This document shows, piece after piece, positions 22,346 through 30,896 of a stretch of DNA of 64,000 nucleotides. The position numbers and the translations under genes were made by a program. A model generated the notes under the pieces. The model searched no databases, had not been told where the DNA came from, and saw nothing but the letters and a program-made list of their open reading frames with translations. The stretch lies in contig JBBHKE010003315.1 in NCBI GenBank assembly GCA_037447655.1, positions 1 through 64,000 on the forward strand, written 5' to 3'. How positions within the stretch are numbered: position 1 is the first letter of the stretch; each line of letters begins with the position of its first letter. Source of the stretch: Zygnema cylindricum (taxonomy: Eukaryota; Streptophyta; Zygnematophyceae; Zygnematales; Zygnemataceae).

Positions 22346-23399
22346 CGCATATTCTGGATCTTTAGCCATAACAAGCAGTCCAGAAATTATTTTTCAAGCC
22401 GCGGTTCCCGCAGTTTATGACTTTGCAGGTAACGGAATTTCACCAGAAATACCTGAGGTTCCTCATCAGTTTGTTGTTGCGGCTCGGGCAGCAATTCTAG
22501 CTCACCCACCAATGTTGGTTCCCTTAAGGGATCCGCTATCATTTGTCTTCATTTTATTATAGGAAAAGTACTGATTGCAAAATCGCGATCAGGTCAAAGA
22601 TCTAATGAATTTCAAACGTCGGCCAGGCGAAACCGCTCCAACATTGCAAGCACGCATGGCAACATTACGTGAAGCACTTCCAGATCTTATGTCAGACTCA
22701 GAGGGAGTCCAGAAATTGTGAGGCGATTTCCCACCCAATTTCGACTTTTTTTTCAAAGCCATTTGACCAAGGCATATGGCCTCAAATTTAATTTCGAGCA
22801 GGCTGCAGAATATGCTGTACAGTATGAAATGCAGACCAACTGGTGGGACGCTCACGAGCGACCTATATCTTCTCCTTATGCAACCGTAAATCCTAATCCT
22901 AATCCACTCAACCCATGGCCCAATCCGAGACCTCCAAGGGCTCGAGCCATAGGAACATTACCAACAACCCTTAGTATTCGTATATGCTTCCGATGTGATA
23001 ATAGTGGTCACGACACACGCGGTTGTTCGGATAAAATTGCCATGTGTACTCATTGTAATCAAACAGGTTATTATATACATCGATGTCACACTAAAAATCC
23101 CGATTTCAGTTATCAAAATCAAATTAAAAACGGCGGTATACCTGCTCGCTCGGCGAAATTGGTCACTCCACCCAAAGGGGTAGAAAAAGACAACCCTCCA
23201 AAAATCAGCAAAAGAGACCACGAGATGCAGTCTATCGATGCGGCCATGATGAAAGACCAGTTTGCCGCGCTTATGGCACAGGTCAAACCGCAAATAATTA
23301 GAATGGCTAGAACTGTGGTCCAAATGCCCTCTTTTGCTTGGCAATCACTTCGAGAGTTAACTATTCAACAGCGGGCAGCTCAGCTTAAAGGGACTCCCG
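22346..23399 (+). pseudogene. Element C gag-like protein, copy 2
   Basis: Homologue of 19693-20616. The N-terminal block PAVYDFAGNGISPEIPEVPH and QFVVAARAAILAHP runs in one frame to 22562. After breaks the second frame (22718-23399) gives LKFNFEQAAEYAVQYEMQ, WWDAHERP and two intact knuckles, CFRCDNSGHDTRGC and CTHCNQTGYYIHRC, then KNPDFSYQNQIK. It is interrupted at 23399/23400 by the insertion of the family B copia element. The gag remainder does not reappear in the window. Both knuckles have the C-X2-C-X4-H-X4-C form, supporting nucleic-acid binding. Confidence 0.6.
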
Positions 23400-24181
23400 T
23401 GTTGATTTTGGAAAGCTTTAAGTCTCAGTGAATTAGTATGACAACAGAAAGACAAATTCACAAGGACACGGATCATCACTTAAATCACTTCTATAGGTAT
23501 ATTGGCTTGGCACTTACATCCACTTCACACATCAAGGGGATACAACGTAGCTGCGATGCAGCAACGCAACTGCAATACAACAACGCAGCAGCGATATATC
23601 AACGCAGCTTCAACGCAGTCAGAACAATGCTGCTGCAACTAAGTTAAGATAACACAACTGTGATTACATTTGATATGTTCCGTACGGAGGACGCAGTTGC
23701 GGACACTTTGATATTATTTAGTATTGTACAGAGCAGCTGCGATAGATACAAATCTAGTTAGCTCAGTGGCAGCTTAGTGGTAGCTCAGTAGTTTGATGAC
23801 AGATTAGTGTTAGCTTGGTGTTTGACGTACCTCTCAGGTACACTTGTCTCGTTCGTACAACACAAGTATAAGACTGAGGACTCAAAACACAAAATGAATC
23901 GAGACTTCCAGGTAGTAAATTGTAGACAATAATTGGGAAACTTCTGAGTATTATATCTAGAGTGTTGTCAAGTCAATTGTGCTGAAACTTTGGGAGTTTT
24001 CAGTGTTTATGCTACTCTATATTCTGATAGAGTTTTGTGAGGTTTCAATGATTGTATAAGATTTGGTGAGCACTTGAAAACAACTGTTTGAAAGGATTTT
24101 AGATAGCTTTTGAGAGTGTATCATGTGTACTTCTACTACTACTGTTGCTCTTCCACCTGCACCGGTGGTCATAAAACAACA
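23400..24181 (+). mobile_element. Family B copia 5' LTR
   Basis: Begins TGTTGATTTTGGAAAGC and ends AAAACAACA. The primer-binding-like GGTTATGGGC follows directly. It contains a variable run of CAACGCAGC/TGCGA words (23541-23640). The last 59 bp carry the start codon and first 20 codons of gag, so the LTR encodes the Gag N-terminus. It lies within element C gag. Confidence 0.8.
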
Positions 24182-24591
24182 GGTTATGGGCTTGTTATCA
24201 AGGATTCCTATCTTTTTTGGGGAAAAATATGATTACTGGGCGGATATGGTGGAGACACATTTTGAGAATGTCAATCTTTTGGACATATTGGATGGTTCGC
24301 AAGATGAATCTGATCCGTCATGGTATAAAAATAATACGCAAGCTTGTTCTATTTCTGAATTTTGTACATTTGAGGACTTAGCTATGTCTCGGATAAAAAT
24401 GAGAAAAACAATTGATATTTGGAAATCCCTTGAAAATGATTATGAAAAGGCTAATGTCCAAAAAGAACTCCTATTGGCTGGAAAAATTTGGGACTATAAG
24501 TACACTGGAAGTACAATGGCTGAATATTCTAACAAATTTTGCATCCTTGTAGATACACATGCTTGTGCAGGTGAGGAGTTTCGTTAGTTTC
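24123..24591 (+). pseudogene. Family B gag, part 1
   Basis: Start codon 24123 lies inside the LTR. The sequence runs MCTSTTTVALPPAPVVIKQQ and then VMGLLSRIPIFFGEKYDYWA, continuing with typical copia Gag features (YDYWADMVETHF, IWKSLENDYEKA, EYSNKFCILVD). An in-frame TAG (24584-24586) follows EEFR. The A1N element then inserts after GTTTC (24587-24591), and the frame resumes at 28853 as QQATLLMKGLS. The region is not functional as read. Confidence 0.85.
24182..24192 (+). promoter_or_regulatory. Primer binding site, family B
   Basis: GGTTATGGGCT immediately after the LTR matches the first 10 bases of the site used by the A elements, complementary to the anticodon region of initiator tRNA-Met. 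It is read as gag codons V-M-G-L. Confidence 0.6.
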
Positions 24592-25252
24592 TGTTGGAAT
24601 TCAAGTATTTTCTAGGTCTAGAGATTGCAAAATAAAAAGCAAAATAGTAGATATTGACAGCCTACCCCCAAACTTGTCGCAGTCACTGAAGATTGGAGAA
24701 GGAGTTAGCCATGGCTGCCTGTGCTGTCTAGAAGGAGACAGACAATTGTTTTATAGGGGGTTTTTCTCTAAAAGGTAGTTTTGACAGGGCCAGGATTTGA
24801 TCCTGGTACCTGCCACTTGTCTCAACCGTAACAGCCGGTAGTCTTAACCAGATAGTCTAAATTACATTAGATATAACGGGGTATGATGTTTATTTAAACA
24901 GTTACAATAATACTAATTCATTTAACTAGAACTATATGCATAGAGCATAGAAACAGTTATGTAAAGTACGACAAACGGTACTACTATGAAATAAATACCA
25001 CGTATTTTGTTTGACGCCGGAAAGAATACCGCGCAGGTATTTATGACGGCCACGATTGAAACCCGAAATTGATCGGACGGCCGCGAACGATGCCGAGATC
25101 GCGGCGTACGATTTTGGCGGTTTGCGATCACCGCCACATTGCGTGACACGTGGTAACACTACGTTGGATTGCGGCAACTCCGGAGATTACGGGAACAAAT
25201 CCGAATATGACACGTGTCGACATTTTGGCCATGTCGTACAATGGCCGTACAG

Positions 25253-25276
25253 AAAGTACACCGGCACCTGTACTTT
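25253..25276. promoter_or_regulatory. GTAC palindrome in the LTR
   Basis: AAAGTACA (25253-25260), an 8-base spacer and TGTACTTT (25269-25276) form a perfect inverted repeat within a cluster of further GTAC words. Equivalent palindromes occur in the other A-family LTRs, one with paired substitutions (49190-49213). Confidence 0.6.
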
Positions 25277-25390
25277 TCTGTACGACACAGTAATTTGATT
25301 GGTGCCGTACTTCAGTAGATAGAGTTTTAGAGAGGGAATAGGACTTAGATAAATTTTGGATAGGCACTGCCTCTCCCAGAGAGCACCCTG

Positions 25391-25397
25391 TATAAAT
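25391..25397 (+). promoter_or_regulatory. Putative LTR TATA box
   Basis: TATAAAT in the context CCCTGTATAAATGGC, about 355 bp before the gag start codon. It is conserved in the 3' LTR and in A2 LTRs (TATAAAAATTGGC near 33411). In the A1 LTR the equivalent is GTACAAAAGG, a weaker match. Confidence 0.5.
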
Positions 25398-25746
25398 GGC
25401 AAACTTTGGGCAGCCATAACTATCAATTTACTTGACCATTTTCAGTGATTCTTTTTGCTACGGACTCAGGGGAGTCCAAGCTACACAAGGGTGTAGTCGG
25501 TTAGAGTTTTTGTCTGCCAGGGTGGCTGTATTTATAAGGGAAAGTCAAAGTGGGTGAATGTGTCCAAATCTCATATTCTAACTTTGCATTCTGTGGTGGA
25601 ACTGAGCACACAGAAAGTGTTATTTCACAGGGGTGAATCTATATTGGGGTTCTGACTGTCAAGGGGTCAGTCACTTGGGTTTATATTAACTTGGAGTCGG
25701 CACTATCTAGATTAGCTTCTTTTGGATCTGCATACTCTGAGGGCCA

Positions 25747-27648
25747 ATGGAGGTCTCAGAGTTTCAGGTTATGGGCCCACCATCTAGGGTGCCTATGTTC
25801 GATGGAACAAACTTCACTTATTGGGAGTTTACAATGGCGGGATTGCTTTTTGAGAAGCACTTATGGGGAATCGTTTCGGGACAAGTGAGATGTCCGCCAC
25901 CTGGCTTTGGAGGAGCTTACTATGGAGATTCATCTGAGGCTGCCCAGAATATCAACCGGAGTTCAGATGCAACGGAAGGTGAAGGGAAAAATCTTTCCGT
26001 GGATGGGGAAATAGGGGAGAAGGAAAAAGGGACACCTATGGTGAGGGGAGCTAGGCTCTCAGCTATGGTACCACATGTAAGGATTAAAACTGAAGAAAAT
26101 GACAGAAAAATATGGGAATACAAAAATACTATAGCAAAACATCTCATACTTAGATATGTGTCTAAGTCAATAGCTATCACTCTTTTAAGTCTAACCAAGT
26201 CTTCAGAGATATGGGAAGTACTAATTCAGATTTATAAGAGTGAGACTATTCAGAGGCAGCAATTAGTAAAACAGGAAATAGATGCCTATGTTTATAAAGG
26301 CGGTAGCATGATAGAGTTTTGCAATGATATTGCTGCGTTATATGTTGAGCTAGCTAGTGCGGGATATGTAGAATCTGAGGAGAGTAAGATTTATACACTA
26401 CTTATGAAACTCCCTAGTGAGTACGAAGACATTATTTATCGTATGCAGGCAATGGATGGCTCCTCATGGACTTGGAGCTTTACCATGGGGATAATTCTTG
26501 TGAGGGAAAGCACTTTGGAGCTTCGTAGGGGAAAGGACAGGGTCAATGCATTTTCAGCTAGTGGTGATTGGCGGAAGCGTGATGAGAGGAACGGCGGTGA
26601 CGAGCGGAAGCGTGATGAGAGGAACGGTGGTGACGAGCGGAAGCGTGATGAGAGGAAGAAAGACAAAGGTAAACCTTATCGGAACTTTGGTGGAAAAAGA
26701 GGGAGAAGAAAAGACACGGGAGCTTTGAAAAAAGGGGTTTGCTTCTTTTGTAGGGAACCAGGTCATTATATGGAGGAATGCCCTTGTTTGGAAAAACTTA
26801 GAAGTTGGAATGTGGATGAGGAGGACGAAGAGGAAGAGGAGAAAGAGGATGAAGAAAAATTGGAGCTTCTTCACATCGGTAGAATGGGGAAGAGAGAAAA
26901 GTACACAGAAATTGGACGAAGGCAACAGTGTGCTTTTGGAGGTATAAGGGAAGTAAAGAGAGAGGAGATACTTGAAGAAGTTCAAAATATTGAGGATAGT
27001 TTCATAGATATTTTGGAAACAGAAAACTGGTCGGAAAGGGAGACTTCAACGGATTCCGAGGAAAGGGGAGAATTAATTCTAGAGGGGGTTTTAAATGATA
27101 GGGGAGAAGAGAAATATTTATTGGGAATTAAAATAGAAAGTGATAGTGGAAAGAATCCCATGGGAGACAGTGAGGGAAGTTCAGAAAATGGGGTAATTAT
27201 CATGGATAAAAATATGATTACGGAAGATGTAGATCTTATGAGGAACTTAGTGGGGACTAGTGGTTTTTGGGAATATTTGGAGGTGGATGGATTTTTCATC
27301 ACTACTTGGTGTGATGTCTCTTGTGAAGATGTGCCTGTAAAAGGGTTATCATCCGGGTATGTGTTGAAGGTTGGGGATGGGGCTGGTTGTTTGAATTTCA
27401 AGAGGGAAAGTGGATTTAGTGTGGATGGAAAAGGGAAGAGGTGGATAAAATCTTTGCTCGGATTTAAGAAAAATGGGATGTTAAATAAAATGTGTGATAC
27501 AATTATCATTTCAGTTCATTTAATGCACTGTGTTAAAAACTTAAGTTTTATGAAAGGAAAAGGAAAAAGGAAAAAGAAAAGGAAAAAGGGGAGGGGATGT
27601 TTGTTTACTTATTTGTGGAAGTTGAAAGGAAGAGAGACTAGAAAATAA
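25747..27648 (+). CDS. Gag of A1N-a with RNase H-derived tail (633 aa)
   Basis: An uninterrupted 633-codon frame starting in the LTR (MEVSEF), with the primer binding site read as QVMGP. Residues 1-270 are copia Gag (WEFTMAGLLFEKHLWGIVSG, IWEVLIQIYKS, MIEFCNDIAALYVELASAG, MKLPSEYEDIIYRMQ). Residues 277-305 hold a repeated KRDERNGGDER unit. A CCHC knuckle CFFCREPGHYMEEC starts at residue 332, followed by a Glu-rich acidic stretch. Instead of protease the protein continues into a block like copia RNase H (ITTWCDVSCEDVPVKGLSSG, then YVLKVGDGAG, RWIKSLLG, CDTIIIS), about residues 505-600, and a basic Lys/Arg tail. One acidic RNase H residue region (EAEYMA) is missing, so catalysis is unlikely. 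It is probably a structural Gag relying on enzymes supplied in trans. Confidence 0.85.
   Translation: MEVSEFQVMGPPSRVPMFDGTNFTYWEFTMAGLLFEKHLWGIVSGQVRCPPPGFGGAYYGDSSEAAQNINRSSDATEGEGKNLSVDGEIGEKEKGTPMVRGARLSAMVPHVRIKTEENDRKIWEYKNTIAKHLILRYVSKSIAITLLSLTKSSEIWEVLIQIYKSETIQRQQLVKQEIDAYVYKGGSMIEFCNDIAALYVELASAGYVESEESKIYTLLMKLPSEYEDIIYRMQAMDGSSWTWSFTMGIILVRESTLELRRGKDRVNAFSASGDWRKRDERNGGDERKRDERNGGDERKRDERKKDKGKPYRNFGGKRGRRKDTGALKKGVCFFCREPGHYMEECPCLEKLRSWNVDEEDEEEEEKEDEEKLELLHIGRMGKREKYTEIGRRQQCAFGGIREVKREEILEEVQNIEDSFIDILETENWSERETSTDSEERGELILEGVLNDRGEEKYLLGIKIESDSGKNPMGDSEGSSENGVIIMDKNMITEDVDLMRNLVGTSGFWEYLEVDGFFITTWCDVSCEDVPVKGLSSGYVLKVGDGAGCLNFKRESGFSVDGKGKRWIKSLLGFKKNGMLNKMCDTIIISVHLMHCVKNLSFMKGKGKRKKKRKKGRGCLFTYLWKLKGRETRK
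25767..25782 (+). promoter_or_regulatory. Primer binding site, half-tRNA type
   Basis: GGTTATGGGCCCACCA directly abuts the LTR end CA. From my memory of plant initiator tRNA-Met (anticodon arm TGGTGGGCCCATAACC) this is a 16-base perfect complement of the anticodon region, not of the tRNA 3' end. It is also coding (gag codons for V-M-G-P-P). Confidence 0.75.
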
Positions 27649-27654
27649 GGGGAG
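27641..27654 (+). promoter_or_regulatory. Polypurine tract of A1N-a
   Basis: GAAAATAAGGGGAG lies immediately before the 3' LTR TG. The same sequence precedes the 3' LTRs of A2 elements (38477-38490, 51221-51234) and, inverted, of A1 and A1N-b. Confidence 0.85.
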
Positions 27655-28852
27655 TGTTGGAATTCAAGTATTTTCTAGGTCTAGAGATTGCAAAATAAAA
27701 AGCAAAATAGTAGATATTGACAGCCTACCTCTAACTCCTCCTCAAGTCCCCAAACTTGTCGCAGTCACTGGAGACTGGAGAAGGAGTTAGCCATGGCTGC
27801 CTGTGCTGTCTAGAAGGAGACAGACAATTGTTTTATAGGGGGTTTTTCTCTAAAAGGTAGTTTTGACAGGGCCTGGATTTGATCCTGGTACCTGCCACTT
27901 GTCTCAACCGTAACAGCCGGTAGTCTTAACCAGATAGTCTAAATTACATTAGATATAACGGGGTATGATGTTTATTTAAACAGTTACAATAATACTAATT
28001 CATTTAACTAGAACTATATGCATAGAGCATAGAAAAAGTTATGTAAAGTACGACGTACGGTACTACTACGAAAGAAATACCACGCAGTTTGTTTGACGCC
28101 GGAAAGAATACCGCGCAGGTATTTATGACGGCCACGATTGAAACCCGAAATTGATCGGACGGCCGCGAAGGATGCCGAGATCGCGGCGTACGATTTTGGC
28201 GGTTTGCGATCACCGCCACATTGCGTGACACGTGGTAACACTACGTTGGATTGCGGCAACTCCGGAGATTACGGGAACAAATCCGAATATGACACGTGTC
28301 GACATTTTGGCCATGTCGTACAATGGCCGTACAGAAAGTACACCGGCACCTGTACTTTTCTGTACGACACAGTAATTTGATTGGTGCCGTACTTCAGTAG
28401 ATGGAGTTTTAGAGAGGGAATAGGACTTAGATAAATTTTGGATAGGCACTGCCTCTCCCAGAGAGCACCCTGTATAAATGGCAAACTTTGGGCAGCCATA
28501 ACTATCAATTTACTTGACCATTTTCAGTGATTCTTTTTGCTGCGGACTCAGGGGAGTCCAGGCTACACAGGGGTGTAGTCGGTCAGAGTTTTTGTCTGCC
28601 AGGGTGGCTGTATTTATAAGGGAAAGTCAAAGTGGGTGAATGTGTCCAAATCTCATATTCTAACTTTGCATTCTGTGGTGGAACTGAGCACACAGAAAGT
28701 GTTATTTCACAGGGGTGAATCTATATTGGGTTCTGACTGTCAAGGGGTCAGTCACTTGGGTTTATATTAACTTGGAGTCGGCACTATCTAGATTAGCTTC
28801 TTTTGGATCTGCATACTCTGAGGGCCAATGGAGGTCTCAGAGTTTCAGTTTC

Positions 28853-29383
28853 AACAAGCAACATTGCTCATGAAAGGTCTCTCTCGTAGTATAAAAGGGG
28901 CATCTGATATGCTTAAACAAAAAGATAAAGTTAACTGGACTTTACAGTTAGCTTTCAATATTTTACTAGAGGAGGAAGCTACTTCTAATAATCTTAATGT
29001 TGAATAAGTAGAAGCTTTTAATTCAGACCTTGAGAAGAAAGGACGGTTTCATCAACAAAAAAAATATTTTAATCAGTTTAGACAGTTTAATCAGGGTGGG
29101 AATAGACAATCCAACAATGCATGTTTCTTTTGTAATTAGAGGGGTCATGGATACAAATTTTGTCCTAAACTTAAAAAATCTAAGCTAACCATACAACTTT
29201 ATACAGGCCGGGGTGGCAACAAAGTCAATTTTACAAAATCTTCACGTGGCCTACATCTCGTGGAAATGCATTGTTTTCAGCCTCTTCATCACTCCAAGAC
29301 GAGGCTCTAACATTTTTTGAGCAGGATGAAACGGATCTATTCGCTATTGCGGCAGCGATGAAAGGCGGGAAGGACCCTGGATA
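28853..29383 (+). pseudogene. Family B gag, part 2
   Basis: Continues the interrupted gag: QQATLLMKGLSRSIKGAS, LLEEEATSNNLNVE, then a knuckle CFFCN-stop-RGHGYKFC with a stop codon inside the CCHC motif, followed by frameshifts. It ends just before the protease block at 29388. Confidence 0.75.
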
Positions 29384-29387
29384 GATA

Positions 29388-30880
29388 ATGGATACAGAAG
29401 CGTCATCCCACATGTGGTGGAACAAAGCCATCTTCAAAAATCTGAAAACAACGACAGAGAAAAATATTTTTTATGCTTGTGGAATGAGTGTTCAAACTCG
29501 TGCTGTGGGTGATGTGTCTTTGCTAGTGGATGTGAAGGGCAAAGCAATTGAAAGAACTCTTCACAAAGTCTTTTTAATGCTTGACTTTAAGAAAAATTTG
29601 TTTTCTACGTCTTTGGTAGAGAGTAAAGGCTTTGAGGCTCATTTGAAAAATGGTAGGCAGGTTGTTAGCAAAAATGGCAAAGTTGTAGTTATTGGTACTA
29701 GAGATGATAGCAAGATGTACCAAATGGATATGGTTAATACCAAGGAGAATGATGTTTTGTACTCTGGTGTTTTGCATTCACATGATTTGTGGCATAAAAG
29801 ATTAGGCCATGTAAACTATGATAGTTTAAGAAAAATGGTTCTTGCTGGAAGAATACAGGGTGTATCAATCACAGATCAGCCGGCCAAAACATGTGATGGC
29901 TGAGCTTTGGGAAAAATCCACAGACTGCCATTTCCTAAAGCGTCTGAGCATCGATCAACAAAAAATTTACAACAAATTCATTCGGATGTTTTTCGTCCTG
30001 CGAAGGTTCCATCTGCCGGGGAATGAAATATATGGTCACTTGACAGATGATTTCTCCACGTTTACAAAAGTGTAATTCATGAAAGAAAAGAGTGAAGTGT
30101 TTGGTCACTTCAAACACTATAAATCATAGGTTGAAGAACTTCATAATTAACCTATCTTGCAGCTCAGATCGGATAATGGTGGTGAATATACATCGAAGGA
30201 ATTTGAAACATTTTTACTCAAGGAATGTATAAGTCATCTGTTGACTGTTCCATATTCACAGGAACGAAATGGGGTTTTGGAGAGATTAAATAGAACTCTC
30301 ACGGAGAGTTCTAGGTCGATGCTCGCAGATAAGAATGTGGATCCGAAATTTTGGGCTGAGGCTCTAAATTGTGCAATTTATGTTAAGAATAGGATAGACC
30401 AAGATCGGCAGACTCTACTCCTTATGAGATTTGGACAGGTAGCAAACCAGATGTAAGCCATTTCAGAGTCTTTGGTAGTCAATGCTTTATCTTCGATACA
30501 TCTATAGACAAATGGAAATTGGAACCGAAGGGATTACCGGGTATTTTGTTAGGATATGATGATCACTCAAAAGGTTACAAAGTCTTTGTATTTGAGAGGC
30601 AAAAAATCGTTTTAGTAAGGAATATCATTGTCAAAGATGAACTAGACTCGATAGATTTATTTCAATTGACAGAGCAACAAAAGCAGCAAAAAGTACATGA
30701 GTATGTCATTTTAGATTGCATGCAAGAAATTGTCCCGCAGGAGCAACAATCTCCGGTGGTGACTAAGGAGTCAGACTCTCTCCAAATTCCTCAACAAGTT
30801 CTCCAAATTCCTCAACAAGTTCAGTTCCAACAGGACCAACAACAATCGATATGCACGGATTGCAGCCAACACAATTAGCG
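29388..30880 (+). pseudogene. Family B protease and integrase
   Basis: The first frame (29388-29903) has a degenerate protease motif DTEASSHM (DSGAS in relatives) and the GAG-pre-integrase block HDLWHKRLGHVNYDSLRKM. Integrase follows over frames to 30880: a decayed zinc and catalytic start, then LRSDNGGEYTSKEF (second Asp) and ERNGVLERLNRTL (Glu) at 30157-30456, and the C-terminal GYDDHSKGYKVFVFERQKIV at 30519-30640. A short CAAATTCCTCAACAAGTT duplication lies at about 30780-30825 in the integrase-RT linker. Stops and frameshifts make it inactive. Confidence 0.87.
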
Positions 30881-30896
30881 CAATACGCGACATCCG

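Larger units (their letters stand above)
24592..28847 (+). mobile_element. Complete non-autonomous copia element A1N-a
   Basis: 5' LTR 24592-25766 (TGTTGGAATTC...GAGTTTCA), 3' LTR 27655-28847, flanked by the 5-bp duplication GTTTC (24587-24591 and 28848-28852). The LTRs differ by a roughly 20-bp indel near the start and a scatter of substitutions. Between them is one long Gag-type reading frame (25747-27648) and no protease, integrase or RT. It inserted into family B gag. The PBS is at 25767, the polypurine tract directly before 27655, and a TATA box at 25391 in the 5' LTR. Confidence 0.93.

Noticed and set aside
24922-25426. Sets of 75-81-codon frames on both strands, repeated at 28004-28508
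   Set aside because: They are recurrent because they sit in the two LTRs of the same element; LTR non-coding sequence explains them.
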